A stretch of 64,000 nucleotides of DNA from Bog-756 sp963839925 (GCA_963839925.1 CAWIWV010000001.1:620001-684000), one strand, 5' to 3'. Shown: positions 43,762-52,967, counted from the stretch's first letter. Numbers and translations: made by a program. Notes: generated by a model not told the origin, from the letters alone.

Positions 43762-46700
43762 TTGTTCCGCCCCGTCCCTGCCGATGCCGATTTCAGCGCC
43801 GTTGAAGGGGACGAGCTCGCCCGTTGGCGTAAGCACCGTGTGTTCGAACGATCGGTCGAGCTCCGATCGGGGGCCGAACCGTGGGTCTTTTACGAGGGAC
43901 CCCCGACGGCCAACGGCCGCCCCGGTCTCCACCACGTGTGGGCTCGGGTCTACAAGGATCTGTTCTGCCGCTTTCGCACCATGCGCGGCTTTTCGGTGGC
44001 CCGGAAAGCCGGGTGGGACACGCACGGCCTTCCGGTGGAGGTCGAGGTGGAAAAGCAGCTGGGGATCACCGCCAAGAACCAGATCGAGGACGGGGTCGGG
44101 ATCGCCGAGTTCACCCGGCTCTGTCGCGAGTCCGTGCGCAACTATGTCGACGACTGGAAGAGTCTCACCGAGCGGATCGGCTACTGGATCGACAGCGAGA
44201 GCGCCTATTGGACGTTCGCCCCCGAGTACGTCGAGTCGGTCTGGTGGAATCTGAAGAGCCTGTGGGACGGGGGCCTCCTCTACGAGGACATCAAGGTGGT
44301 TCCCTACTGCCCTCGCTGTGGGACGGCGTTGAGCAGTCACGAGCTCGCCCAGCCCGATGTCTACCGCGAGGTGGTGGACGAATCCGCCTACGTGATGCTC
44401 CCGCTCACCGACGAAGGAGACGCGGCCCAGGCGTTGCGCACCACGCTCGGGGTCGACACACTGACCGGTCTGTCGCTGGTCGCCTGGACGACCACGCCTT
44501 GGACGCTGCTGTCCAACACCGGCGCCGCGGTCGGACCTGACCTCGAGTATGCGCTGGTCGACGGAAAGATCGTTGCCTCCAGCCTGGTCGAGCAGATCTT
44601 CGGCGAAGGAGCGGTGGTGCAGCACCGCCTGCCGGGGAGCGCACTGGTCGGTCTGCACTACGAGCGTCCCTTCGACGACGTGTCGCCTCCCGCCGGATCG
44701 CCGGCAGGCGGAGAAGGCGGTTGGCGAGTGGTCCCCGGTCCTTTCGTCGAGGCGGACGAGGGAACCGGCATCGTGCATCTGGCCCCGGCGTTCGGCGAGG
44801 TCGACCGCCAGGCCGGCCGGGACAACGGGCTGCCCACCCTCAACCCGGTGGGGGCCGATGGACGGTTCGATGCCGAGGTCACGTGGCTCCAGGGCCAGAG
44901 TGTGCGCGATACCAACGGAGCGGTCAACGACCGCCTCGAAGCGGCAGGCCGGCTCGTTCGCCGCCAGCCCTACGCCCATGCCTACCCTCACTGTTGGAGG
45001 TGTGACACCCCACTCATCTATTGGGGCAAGCCGAGCTGGTACGTGAGGACGTCCGAGCGAAAGAACGACCTCGTTGCGCAGAACCAGACCATCGGATGGC
45101 ACCCCGAGCACATCCGGGACGGCCGGATGGGGGAGTGGCTGGCCAACAATGTTGACTGGGCTCTCTCCCGTGACCGGTTCTGGGGGACGCCGCTTCCGAT
45201 CTGGCGGTGCGACGCAGGCCACACCCTCTGCGTCGGGTCGCTGGCCGAGCTGTCGGAGTTGGCCGGTCGCGACGTGACCGCCGTCGATCCCCACCGGCCC
45301 GCCATCGACGAGATCACCTTCCCCTGCCCGCAGTGCGCGGACGCTGGAGACCAAGAGATGCGTCGAGTCGAGCCGGTGATCGACGCCTGGTTCGATTCGG
45401 GCTCGATGCCCACCGCACAGTGGGGCTACCCGCTCGCCGAGGGGTCGGCCGACAACTTCGTCTATCCGGCTGACTTCATCTGCGAGGCGATCGACCAGAC
45501 CCGCGGGTGGTTCTACTCGCTGCTGGCGGTGAACACCCTGGTGCGGGGCGCCACGCCGTACCGCAACGTCCTCTGCCTGGGTCATCTGGTCGATGCTGAC
45601 GGTCGCAAGATGTCCAAAAGCGTGGGCAACGTCATCGACCCTTGGGAGATCCTCGACACCCGGGGCGCCGACCCGCTCCGCTGGTGGATGTTCTCCCAGG
45701 GCTCGCCCTGGACTCCCACCAGGGTCAGCTTCGACGCCATCGACGCGGCGATGCGGGACACCTTGCTCACCTTGTGGAACACGTGGTCCTTCTTCACCAC
45801 CTACGCGTCGCTCAACCAGTTCGATCCGAACGACCCGGCCATCCCCGAACCGGGGGACCGGTCGGTCCTCGACCGGTGGATGCTCTCCCGCCTGGCCGCG
45901 ACGGTCGGGGCGGTCACCGAAGCCCTCGACGGGTACGAGCCCTTTCCCGCTGCGACCGCCATCGCCGAGCTCATCGACGACGCCTCCAACTGGTACGTGC
46001 GCCGGAGCCGACGTCGGTTCTGGCGGACCGATCCGGACGTCGACCCGGGCGACGCGCTCGGCGCCCAGGCGACGCTCTACGACGTGCTGACGACCACGGC
46101 GCAGCTCCTTGCACCCCTGTGCCCGTTCGTCGCCGACCGGATCTGGCGCGATCTCACCGATGCGGCCGAGGACGATTCGGTGCACCTCTCCGACTGGCCG
46201 GCGCCCCGACCGGCGTCACGCGATCCGCGTCTCGAAGAGGAGATGGGTCTCGCGAGACGACTCTCGTCCCTCGGTCGGGCGGCGCGGGCCGAAGCGGGGG
46301 TGAAGGTCCGCCAACCGCTCGGGCGGGCACTCGTCTTCCTTCCACCGGGCAGCCCGGTGCCACCTGCGGGGGTGGTCGAGGACGAGCTCAACGTGGACCG
46401 GGTCGAGGCGATCGGAGAGCTGAGCGACATCCTCACCTATGAGCTGGTCCCCAACTTCAAGCTGCTCGGGCCCCGGCTGGGATCCCGGGTGCAGCAGCTC
46501 CGAGCGGCGATGGGCTCGGTGGACGGAGCTGCCGCAGCAGCCGGTCTGGCCGAAGGGCGGCCCGTCGTGGTCGACCTCGCGGACGGACCGGTGGAGTTGA
46601 GCGGTGACGAGGTAGAGCTCCGGGTGCGGGCCCAGCCGGGTTTCGCCGTCTCACGTGACGGAGCTGAAGTGGTCGCCCTCGACCTCACCCTCGACGACGA

Positions 46701-46962
46701 CCTCTTGCGACGGGGTCTCGTGCGAGAGGTGATCAGGCACGTGCAAGAGCTGCGCAAGACGGTCGGGTTGGAGGTCTCCGACTGGATCCATCTCCACCTG
46801 GTCGGTGTCGACGACCTCGGGCCCTTCTTCGACCTGATCGCCCGTGAGGTGCTGGCTCGGACGGTCCAGCCGACCCCACTCGTTGGAGCCGGCCCGGGGA
46901 CGGTGCTCGAACTCGACGACGATCCACCTCGTCGAGCAGAGGCCTGGGTCGTCAAGGCGTGA
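43762..46962 (+). CDS. ileS: Isoleucyl-tRNA synthetase, type 2, with GLHH signature
   Basis: 1066 residues, the length and layout of type 2 (eukaryote-like, mupirocin-resistant) IleRS. In the first class I signature the usual HIGH is replaced by GLHH (residues 55-58, bases 43924-43935, in TANGRPGLHHVWARVYKD). KMSKS is intact (GRKMSKSVGNVIDPW). The editing domain has TTTPWTLLSNTG and GTGIVHLAPAFGEVD; zinc-type cysteines appear in YCPRCG and CWRCD. It charges tRNA-Ile. TTG 43762 is preceded by GAAAGGA; TAGTAT at 43730-43735 may be its -10. The stop overlaps the next gene as GTGA. Confidence 0.95.
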   Translation: MFRPVPADADFSAVEGDELARWRKHRVFERSVELRSGAEPWVFYEGPPTANGRPGLHHVWARVYKDLFCRFRTMRGFSVARKAGWDTHGLPVEVEVEKQLGITAKNQIEDGVGIAEFTRLCRESVRNYVDDWKSLTERIGYWIDSESAYWTFAPEYVESVWWNLKSLWDGGLLYEDIKVVPYCPRCGTALSSHELAQPDVYREVVDESAYVMLPLTDEGDAAQALRTTLGVDTLTGLSLVAWTTTPWTLLSNTGAAVGPDLEYALVDGKIVASSLVEQIFGEGAVVQHRLPGSALVGLHYERPFDDVSPPAGSPAGGEGGWRVVPGPFVEADEGTGIVHLAPAFGEVDRQAGRDNGLPTLNPVGADGRFDAEVTWLQGQSVRDTNGAVNDRLEAAGRLVRRQPYAHAYPHCWRCDTPLIYWGKPSWYVRTSERKNDLVAQNQTIGWHPEHIRDGRMGEWLANNVDWALSRDRFWGTPLPIWRCDAGHTLCVGSLAELSELAGRDVTAVDPHRPAIDEITFPCPQCADAGDQEMRRVEPVIDAWFDSGSMPTAQWGYPLAEGSADNFVYPADFICEAIDQTRGWFYSLLAVNTLVRGATPYRNVLCLGHLVDADGRKMSKSVGNVIDPWEILDTRGADPLRWWMFSQGSPWTPTRVSFDAIDAAMRDTLLTLWNTWSFFTTYASLNQFDPNDPAIPEPGDRSVLDRWMLSRLAATVGAVTEALDGYEPFPAATAIAELIDDASNWYVRRSRRRFWRTDPDVDPGDALGAQATLYDVLTTTAQLLAPLCPFVADRIWRDLTDAAEDDSVHLSDWPAPRPASRDPRLEEEMGLARRLSSLGRAARAEAGVKVRQPLGRALVFLPPGSPVPPAGVVEDELNVDRVEAIGELSDILTYELVPNFKLLGPRLGSRVQQLRAAMGSVDGAAAAAGLAEGRPVVVDLADGPVELSGDEVELRVRAQPGFAVSRDGAEVVALDLTLDDDLLRRGLVREVIRHVQELRKTVGLEVSDWIHLHLVGVDDLGPFFDLIAREVLARTVQPTPLVGAGPGTVLELDDDPPRRAEAWVVKA

Positions 46963-48524
46963 GTACCGACCGGACCGGAGGTGGTGCAGACGGCTACGTG
47001 CTGGCCATCGACCTCGGCACCGGCGGTCCCAAGGTGGCGGTGGTCTCGATCACGGGACGGATCGTCGCCCACGCATTCGAGCCGGTCGCCTTGCACCTGC
47101 TCGAAGGAGGGGGAGCCGAGCAGGATCCTGCCGAGTGGTGGTCGGCAATCTGCAGTGCGTCTCGCCGTGCAATCGCTGACGCTGACGTCGCTGCGGACCA
47201 GATGCTCGGCGTGGGCTGCACCGCACAGTGGTTGGGGACGGTCGCGGTCGGCGCCGACGGGTCGCCACTGATGCGGGCGGTGATCTGGCTCGACTCACGG
47301 GGCAACAAGGCGATCCGCAAGGTGGCCGGTGGACCCCTGAACGTCCTCGGCTATGACCCGCGCAAGATCCAACGTTGGATACGGGTGACCGGTGGGGCGC
47401 CGGGGCTCTCGGGCAAGGACCCGGTCTCGCACATCCTGTTCATCCGTGACCAGTTCCCCGAAGTCTACGGACGGACCGCGACGTTTCTCGAGCCGGTCGA
47501 CTACCTCAACCTCAAGATGACCGGTCGCACCTGTGCTTCGTTCGACTCCATCGCCGCCCACTGGGTCACCGACAACCGATCCATCGACCGGGTGACCTAT
47601 GACGACCAGCTGCTCGAGATCACCGGCCTCGACCGCTCCAAGCTGCCGGATCTGGTGCCGCCGGGGTCGGTCATCGGTGCACTGACCGCGGATGCGGCCG
47701 CAGATCTCGGCATGCCCGCCGGGGTGTCGGTGGCCGTCGGGTCGGGTGACGCCCACTCGGCGGTCTTCGGGTCCGGAGCGGTCGCCGACTTCGAGGCGCA
47801 TCTCTACATCGGCACGTCGTCGTGGATCTCCGCCCACGTCCCGTTCAAGAAAACCGCGCCGATCTCCAACGTGGCCTCCATTCCGGCGGCGCTGGCCGGC
47901 AAATACGTCATGGTGGATGAGCACGAAACGGCTGGGGCGTGCCTGACCTTCGCCCGTGACACCCTGGGGTTCGCCGAGAGCTTCGACGCGATGAACGAGA
48001 TGGTGGATTCGGTCGCGCCGGGGAGCGGGCGGGTGCTGTTCACACCGTGGCTCAACGGCGAGCGTTCGCCGGTCGACGACCACACGATCAGGGGCGGGTT
48101 CCACAACCTCTCGCTGAGCACGACCCGTGCACAGATGGTCCGGGCGATCTACGAGGGTGTCGCGTTCAACTCGCGGTGGCTCCTCGGCGCGGTCGAGAAG
48201 TTCGCAGGACGGAAATTCAACTCACTTGCCTTCATCGGTGGCGGGGCCAACTCGGAACAGTGGGCCCAGATCCATGCCGACGTACTCGGACGGGAGATCC
48301 GCCAGGTTGCCGATCCGGTACTGGCCAACGTACGGGGCGCCGCCCTCATCGCACTGCTCGCGCTCGGTCGGATCGAGGTCGGTGACATCCCCGGCATGGT
48401 GGAAGTGCGCCGCACCTTCACACCCGACCCATCCAACGCTGCCGAGTACGAGGCGTTGTCCGACGAGTTCGTGAACCTCTACAAGCAGACCAAGGCGATC
48501 CACAAGAGACTGAACCGGTTCTGA
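46959..48524 (+). CDS. FGGY family carbohydrate kinase (xylulokinase-like)
   Basis: 521 residues. YVLAIDLGTGGPKVAVVSIT is the phosphate-1 loop, GCTAQWLGTVAVGADGSPLM and AVIWLDSRGNKAIRKV follow, VAVGSGDAHSAVFGSGAVAD lies before the second ATPase domain, and LAFIGGGANSEQWAQIHADV is the FGGY adenosine region. Members phosphorylate sugars such as xylulose or gluconate; the substrate is not certain. GTG 46959 overlaps the ileS stop, so it is translationally coupled to an unrelated synthetase gene. Confidence 0.87.
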   Translation: MSTDRTGGGADGYVLAIDLGTGGPKVAVVSITGRIVAHAFEPVALHLLEGGGAEQDPAEWWSAICSASRRAIADADVAADQMLGVGCTAQWLGTVAVGADGSPLMRAVIWLDSRGNKAIRKVAGGPLNVLGYDPRKIQRWIRVTGGAPGLSGKDPVSHILFIRDQFPEVYGRTATFLEPVDYLNLKMTGRTCASFDSIAAHWVTDNRSIDRVTYDDQLLEITGLDRSKLPDLVPPGSVIGALTADAAADLGMPAGVSVAVGSGDAHSAVFGSGAVADFEAHLYIGTSSWISAHVPFKKTAPISNVASIPAALAGKYVMVDEHETAGACLTFARDTLGFAESFDAMNEMVDSVAPGSGRVLFTPWLNGERSPVDDHTIRGGFHNLSLSTTRAQMVRAIYEGVAFNSRWLLGAVEKFAGRKFNSLAFIGGGANSEQWAQIHADVLGREIRQVADPVLANVRGAALIALLALGRIEVGDIPGMVEVRRTFTPDPSNAAEYEALSDEFVNLYKQTKAIHKRLNRF

Positions 48525-48532
48525 ACCGCTGT

Positions 48533-49183
48533 TCAGTCGATCGCGGGATCGGTGGTGGCGACGAAGAGCAGGTCGAAGGCCAAGGTGTGAAGCGCAGTTC
48601 TCGACGTTGACCACGTGTTGTGCCGGTCGAGCCAGTGACCGAAGGTGGGAAAGAGCTCCCGAAACCGGCGGCTGGGGAGCCGGATGACGTGGAATACCAG
48701 CGCCACGTAGTACGACGCGAGATAGCCGAGGGTCTCGAAGGTGCCGCCGAACACGACCACCTCGCCCGGTCCGAAGACCTCGGAGCCGAGCTGTTCCAGC
48801 CCCTCGGCGGTGAAGCGCCAGTAGTCGTGGCTGTCGTGCCGCGGGACGGCGGAGGGGACCGACACGATGACCGTCCCGCCGGGTTTGAGAATCCGGGCGA
48901 TCTCGCGGAGAACCCCTGCAGGTTGGGTGACGTGCTCGATCAGCTCGAGGGCGAGCACCACGTCGGCGCAGTCGTTGGCGAGTGGGATGGCCGTCGCCTC
49001 CGACGCGAAGTCGACGTTGTCCAGCACCCGCAGATCGGTTGCCAGGTAGCGGGCACCGTTCTGCGGCTCGAATCGCCGCACAACCCCGCAACCCACGTTG
49101 ACAACCAACGCGTCCGGGCGGAGTCCGACCAGACGGTCGTCGATGAACCGGTCCCTCCGGGTGATGGCGTCGTTCTTCTTCAT
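48533..49183 (-). CDS. Class I SAM-dependent methyltransferase
   Basis: 216 residues. DALVVNVGCGVVRRFEPQNG is motif I, YLATDLRV motif II, and CADVVLALELIEHVTQPAGV with ILKPGGTVIVSVPSAVPRHD motifs IV-VI of Methyltransf_11/UbiE-like enzymes. The end (FPTFGHWLDRHNTWSTSRTA) is unlike common subfamilies, and the acceptor is unknown. It is eight bases from the convergent kinase stop and 36 bp from the end of leuA on the same strand. Confidence 0.82.
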   Translation of the reverse strand: MKKNDAITRRDRFIDDRLVGLRPDALVVNVGCGVVRRFEPQNGARYLATDLRVLDNVDFASEATAIPLANDCADVVLALELIEHVTQPAGVLREIARILKPGGTVIVSVPSAVPRHDSHDYWRFTAEGLEQLGSEVFGPGEVVVFGGTFETLGYLASYYVALVFHVIRLPSRRFRELFPTFGHWLDRHNTWSTSRTALHTLAFDLLFVATTDPAID

Positions 49184-49219
49184 CGGGCGAGCTTCATGGA
49201 TTCGGCGGCCGCAGACCGG

Positions 49220-50971
49220 TCAGGATTCGAGCGATCGTTGCCGGGCGCGGCTGGCTGCGCTGACCACCGCGCCGAGCGACGCGTCGAGGATGCTCGAGTC
49301 CATGCCGACTCCCCACCACGTCGATCCGTCCGGGCTCTCGGCTTCCACATAGGCCACCGCGGACGCGCCGCTCCCGGACGTGAGCGCGTGTTCGCTGTAG
49401 TCCTTGACTTCGAGCTCGACGCCGAGCTCGGCCCGGAGCGCGCCGACCAGCGCGTCGATCGGACCGTTTCCTTCGCCCATCACCGTGCGGGGCTCGCCGT
49501 CGACCAGCAACTGGGCGGTGACCGTCGTGCGCCGCCCGCCGGTGGTCACCTCGCTGCCGATCAACCGCACCCCGGTGTCGGCGAGGTAGGTCTTCGAGAA
49601 GACGTCCCACATCTCACCCGGTCGGATCACCGTTCCGCTGTCCTCGGTGATCGCCTGGACTTCCTTCGAGAATTCGACCTGGAGTCGTCGGGGAAGATCG
49701 AGGCCGTGCTCGGTGTCCATCACGTAGGCGACCCCGCCCTTGCCGGACTGGCTGTTCACCTGAATGATCGCCTCGTAGGTGCGGCCGGTGTGGCTCGGGT
49801 CGATGGGCAGGTAGGGGACCTCCCAGTGGTCGTAGTCGTCCCCGATGGCGGCAAACCCCTTCTTGATCGCGTCCTGGTGCGAGCCGGAGAAGGCGGTGTA
49901 GACCAGATCGCCCGCGTAGGGGTGGCGGGGGTGGACGGGCATCCGCGTGGCGTACTCGGCGATTCGTCGAACCCGATCGATGTCGCTGAAGTCGAGGGCG
50001 GGATCGACCCCTTGGGAGAAGAGATTCATGGCCAAGGTCACCACGTCGACGTTTCCGGTGCGCTCCCCGTTCCCGAACAGCGTCCCCTCGACCCGGTCGG
50101 CGCCGGCAAGAACGGCCAGCTCGGCCGCAGCGACCGCGGTGCCTCGATCGTTGTGGGGATGGACGCTGAGGATGATCGACTCTCGATTCCGCACGGTCCG
50201 GTCGAACCATTCGATGACGTCGGCGTAGACGTTCGGGCCGTACATCTCGACGGTGTTCGGCAGATTGATGATGATCGGACGTTCAGGAGTCGGTTCGATC
50301 ACCGCCATCACCGCCTCGCAGATCTCGACCGCGAACTCCGGCTCGGTTCCCGTGAAGCTCTCTGGCGAGTACTCGTAGCGGATGTCGGTGCCCGGGACCG
50401 TCGACTCGAACTTCTTGCAGAGCTTTGCCGCGTTGACCGCGATGTCGATGATGCCCGCCCGATCGAGGCCGAAGACCACCCGGCGTTGCAGCTCGGAAGT
50501 GGAGTTGTAGAAGTGGACGATGGCCCGGGGGGCACCCGACAGTGACTCGAAGGTCCGTTCGATCAGCTCTTCGCGGCACTGCACCAGCACCTGGATGGTC
50601 ACGTCATCGGGAATCAGCCGGTCCTCGATGATCTGACGCTGGAAGTCGAAATCGGTCTGCGAGGCCGCCGGGAACCCCACCTCGATCTCCTTGAAGCCGA
50701 TCTCGATGAGGGCGTCGAACAACTTCAGCTTCCGCTCGGGGTCCATGGGGTCGACCAGGGCCTGGTTGCCGTCTCGAAGGTCGACGCTCGCCCACCGGGG
50801 TGCACGGGTCAGGTCTGCGTCCGGCCAGGTCCTGTCCGGCAGGGTGAGGGGCCGGTAGGGCCGGTAGAGGTTGAAGGGCATCGGAGAGACGTCACAGGGC
50901 ATGGCGATCCGGCCATGCCGCCGGTCACGGCCTGTCGTCAACCCGGATATCGGCTCGGTTTCCGTTGTCAT
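49220..50971 (-). CDS. leuA: 2-isopropylmalate synthase
   Basis: 583 residues from ATG 50971 (GGGAG upstream). The catalytic barrel has RWASVDLRDGNQALVDPMDP and IILSVHPHNDRGTAVAAAEL (metal His residues). NGERTGNVDVVTLAMN and HPRHPYAGDLVYTAFSGSHQ also fit the long actinobacterial form. The C-terminal regulatory domain is present (QLLVDGEPRTVMGEGNGPID), so leucine feedback is expected. It joins acetyl-CoA and 2-oxoisovalerate in the first step of leucine synthesis. A leader peptide and attenuator lie upstream. Confidence 0.95.
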   Translation of the reverse strand: MTTETEPISGLTTGRDRRHGRIAMPCDVSPMPFNLYRPYRPLTLPDRTWPDADLTRAPRWASVDLRDGNQALVDPMDPERKLKLFDALIEIGFKEIEVGFPAASQTDFDFQRQIIEDRLIPDDVTIQVLVQCREELIERTFESLSGAPRAIVHFYNSTSELQRRVVFGLDRAGIIDIAVNAAKLCKKFESTVPGTDIRYEYSPESFTGTEPEFAVEICEAVMAVIEPTPERPIIINLPNTVEMYGPNVYADVIEWFDRTVRNRESIILSVHPHNDRGTAVAAAELAVLAGADRVEGTLFGNGERTGNVDVVTLAMNLFSQGVDPALDFSDIDRVRRIAEYATRMPVHPRHPYAGDLVYTAFSGSHQDAIKKGFAAIGDDYDHWEVPYLPIDPSHTGRTYEAIIQVNSQSGKGGVAYVMDTEHGLDLPRRLQVEFSKEVQAITEDSGTVIRPGEMWDVFSKTYLADTGVRLIGSEVTTGGRRTTVTAQLLVDGEPRTVMGEGNGPIDALVGALRAELGVELEVKDYSEHALTSGSGASAVAYVEAESPDGSTWWGVGMDSSILDASLGAVVSAASRARQRSLES

Positions 50972-51049
50972 GGTCTGGTGCTCCCGATGTGTTCTGGCTG
51001 TTTCCGCTGGTCCCGCCCTGCCTGGAGCGCCTTCGCTTCCTCCCACTGA

Positions 51050-51113
51050 AACAAAAAACCCCCTGGCCGAGTGGGCGCAGGAGGTTGCGGGCGAACGCGA
51101 TGTGGCGTTCGCC
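51050..51113 (-). terminator. leuA attenuator: two hairpins and T-run
   Basis: On the minus strand a perfect nine-base hairpin (GGCGAACGC / GCGTTCGCC, 51090-51113) comes first. It is followed by AACCTCCTG pairing with CAGGGGGTT (51057-51086) and a run of six T at 51053-51058, a textbook intrinsic terminator about 80 bp before leuA. Its position after a Leu-rich leader peptide indicates transcription attenuation. Confidence 0.75.
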
Positions 51114-51114
51114 G

Positions 51115-51168
51115 TCAGGTAAGGAGGAGCTCGGAGGTGGATTTGGTGACTACAGTCACGTCTGACAT
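51115..51168 (-). CDS. leuA leader peptide
   Basis: Reading MSDVTVVTKSTSELLLT and stop: 17 residues with three successive Leu codons (CTC CTC CTT) just before the first attenuator hairpin. GGAGGGG adjoins the ATG; an in-frame ATG at 51177 (MEGMSDV) or a GTG further in could also start it. Ribosome stalling on the Leu codons when charged tRNA-Leu is scarce would favour read-through into leuA. It is too short for ordinary gene finders. Confidence 0.7.
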   Translation of the reverse strand: MSDVTVVTKSTSELLLT

Positions 51169-51223
51169 CCCCTCCATCGTGGCAGCTGACCTGGACTCCG
51201 TCAAGGACCGAACCGAGCGATGT

Positions 51224-51249
51224 GTAACGAAACGGCCTCCAGGGAAGTT
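51224..51249 (+). promoter_or_regulatory. ECF-type promoter motif before secreted paralogue A
   Basis: GTAAC at 51224-51228, 18 bases, GTT at 51247-51249. The ten-base string GTGTAACGAA (51222-51231) and the spacing are identical at the second paralogue. The start codon lies about 105 bases downstream of the GTT. Confidence 0.5.
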
Positions 51250-51353
51250 CTCAACTGCAACGATTGGCGTTTGTCATCTCGATCTGGGGGGTCGGCGTCG
51301 TAACGTCGGTGTCCACGGATTCATGGATCCATGGGAACACAAGGAGCAGACAT

Positions 51354-52016
51354 ATGTTGCGAAAGTTGTTTGTGGTCGCCGCAGCGATCACAATTCCTGT
51401 CAGCATCATCGCTGTGGGGGGTGGTTTCGCGAACGCGGCGAGTCCTCACACCGCTGCCGCGGACACGGTGAGCTGCAAGACCCTCAGCGGGACCCTCGCT
51501 TTCTCGCGGAAGGTTGACTCGGCCGGGTACACGTCGGGCCATACCTCGATCAAGGCCTCGATCACAGTGACCGGCTGCACGGTGACCGGATCGACCAAGC
51601 TCACCATCGCCAAGGGAGTGATGACTGGGACCCTTTCCGGCGCCACCGGAACTCCGGGCAAGCCCACCGGCAGCTGCACCGGGCTGCAAGGGAGTACTCC
51701 CGCAACAGGCACCCTGACCACAAAGTGGACCGTGAGCAAGGGTGGCGGGATTGTGAACTCGGTTCTCAATGTCAAGAGCGTCAAAACCGCGCCCGTGGGA
51801 AGCGGAGCCAACGAGCACGGCGCCTTCACCATCCCAGGTTCTACGAAGTCCACCGCCGCTGGGTCTTTTGTAGGCACAGACAAGGGAGCCAAGGACAAGG
51901 TGGTCGCAGAGATCTCGGAGCCCTACATCACCATGGCCTCTACCTGTGAAAAGAGCGGCCTGACGAGCTTGAAGGTCCAGAACGAGTCGGGCACCGCCGC
52001 CCTCACGCTGGGCTAA
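51354..52016 (+). CDS. Secreted protein of unknown function, tandem paralogue A
   Basis: 220 residues. Signal peptide LRKLFVVAAAITIPVSIIAVGGGFANA, then a mature domain rich in Gly, Thr and Ser with four cysteines (SCKTL, GCTVTG, SCTGLQ, TCEKSG), which suggests two disulfides and a beta-sandwich. I recognise no named family. AAGGAG stands seven bases before ATG 51354. It is about the same at most positions as the next gene, including the stop region and the hairpin behind it, so both came from one duplication. Probable role: extracellular or surface stress protein, given its ECF-like promoter. Confidence 0.75.
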   Translation: MLRKLFVVAAAITIPVSIIAVGGGFANAASPHTAAADTVSCKTLSGTLAFSRKVDSAGYTSGHTSIKASITVTGCTVTGSTKLTIAKGVMTGTLSGATGTPGKPTGSCTGLQGSTPATGTLTTKWTVSKGGGIVNSVLNVKSVKTAPVGSGANEHGAFTIPGSTKSTAAGSFVGTDKGAKDKVVAEISEPYITMASTCEKSGLTSLKVQNESGTAALTLG

Positions 52017-52059
52017 TAGCACTTGGGGCCGGCACCGTTCGGCCTTTCACCGTACCGAT

Positions 52060-52085
52060 GAGAGCGGGGCCTCGGCTCCGCTCTC
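52060..52085 (+). terminator. Terminator hairpin after paralogue A
   Basis: GAGAGCGG pairs with CCGCTCTC and the stem can grow inward to about 11 pairs around CTCG. A short TTC follows. The same arrangement stands after paralogue B. Confidence 0.6.
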
Positions 52086-52142
52086 TTCGCGCGATCTGCC
52101 CAGATCCCCCAGAACTCCGGACGCCGACGGCGCCTTCGTTGT

Positions 52143-52168
52143 GTAACGAATCGGGTTACTGGGTAGTT
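52143..52168 (+). promoter_or_regulatory. ECF-type promoter motif before secreted paralogue B
   Basis: GTAAC at 52143-52147, 18 bases, GTT at 52166-52168, matching the site at paralogue A in sequence (GTGTAACGAA), spacing and a GGGnAGTT string around the -10. Confidence 0.5.
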
Positions 52169-52265
52169 AACAAGTGTGGGACCGGCGCATGCCATCCCGA
52201 CTTGGGGGGAAGCCGGCGTCGTAGGGCGTCGGTTCCATGGATCCATGGATGAACAAGGAGCGAAT

Positions 52266-52928
52266 ATGTTGCGAAAGATGTTTGTGATCGCTGCAGCGAT
52301 CACAATTCCTGTAAGCGTCGTCGCTGTCGGTGGAGGTCTGGCCAGCGCAGCCAATCCTCACACCGCTGCCGCCGACACGATCATCTGCAAGACCCTCACC
52401 GGGAGTCTCGCGTTCTCGCCGAAGATCGATGCAGCCGGCTACAAGTCAGGCCACATCTCCACCAAAGTCACGGCCACGCTGAGCGGCTGCACGGTGAAGG
52501 GATCGACGCCGATCACCATCACCAAGGGCACGGTGACCGGTACCCTCGTCGGCGCCACCGGGACGTCGAGCAAGCCCACCGGCAGCTGCGGCGGGCTCAG
52601 CGGCAATGGCACCGAAACGGGCAACCTGACCACAAAGTGGACGGCCAGCAAGGGTGGACCCGTTCCAAACTCGGTCCTCGGCGTCAAGAGTGATATCGGT
52701 GGCCATGTGGGCAGCGGATCCTCGGAGCACGGTACGTTCACCATCCCGGGTTCGACGAAGGGGACGGCCAGTGGCTCGTTCTTGGGTAGCAACAAGGGTG
52801 CGTCGGACAAGTCCGTGGCAGAGACGTCGCAGAGCTACACCACCGTCGCTGCGACCTGTGTGAAGAGCGGCTTGACGACTCTGAAGATTCAGAACGAGTC
52901 GAGCACCCCCGCCCTCTCACTGGGCTAG
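52266..52928 (+). CDS. Secreted protein of unknown function, tandem paralogue B
   Basis: 220 residues, the same length as paralogue A. LRKMFVIAAAITIPVSVVAVGGGLASA is the signal peptide; ICKTLTGSLAFSPKIDAAGY, GCTVKGSTPITITKGTVTGT, SCGGLSGNG and TCVKSGLTTLKIQNESS keep all four Cys positions. AAGGAG stands five bases before ATG 52266. It differs from A at scattered residues throughout, so both copies seem to have been kept by selection. No family recognised. Confidence 0.75.
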   Translation: MLRKMFVIAAAITIPVSVVAVGGGLASAANPHTAAADTIICKTLTGSLAFSPKIDAAGYKSGHISTKVTATLSGCTVKGSTPITITKGTVTGTLVGATGTSSKPTGSCGGLSGNGTETGNLTTKWTASKGGPVPNSVLGVKSDIGGHVGSGSSEHGTFTIPGSTKGTASGSFLGSNKGASDKSVAETSQSYTTVAATCVKSGLTTLKIQNESSTPALSLG

Positions 52929-52967
52929 TAGCACTCGGAGCCGGCACTGACCGACCATCGCCGTACC

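Noticed and set aside
43585..46185. An 866-residue open frame on the minus strand
   Set aside because: It lies opposite ileS, whose motifs are all on the plus strand. This is a high-GC shadow.
48620..50545. A 641-residue open frame on the plus strand
   Set aside because: Antisense to the methyltransferase and leuA, with no recognisable motif.
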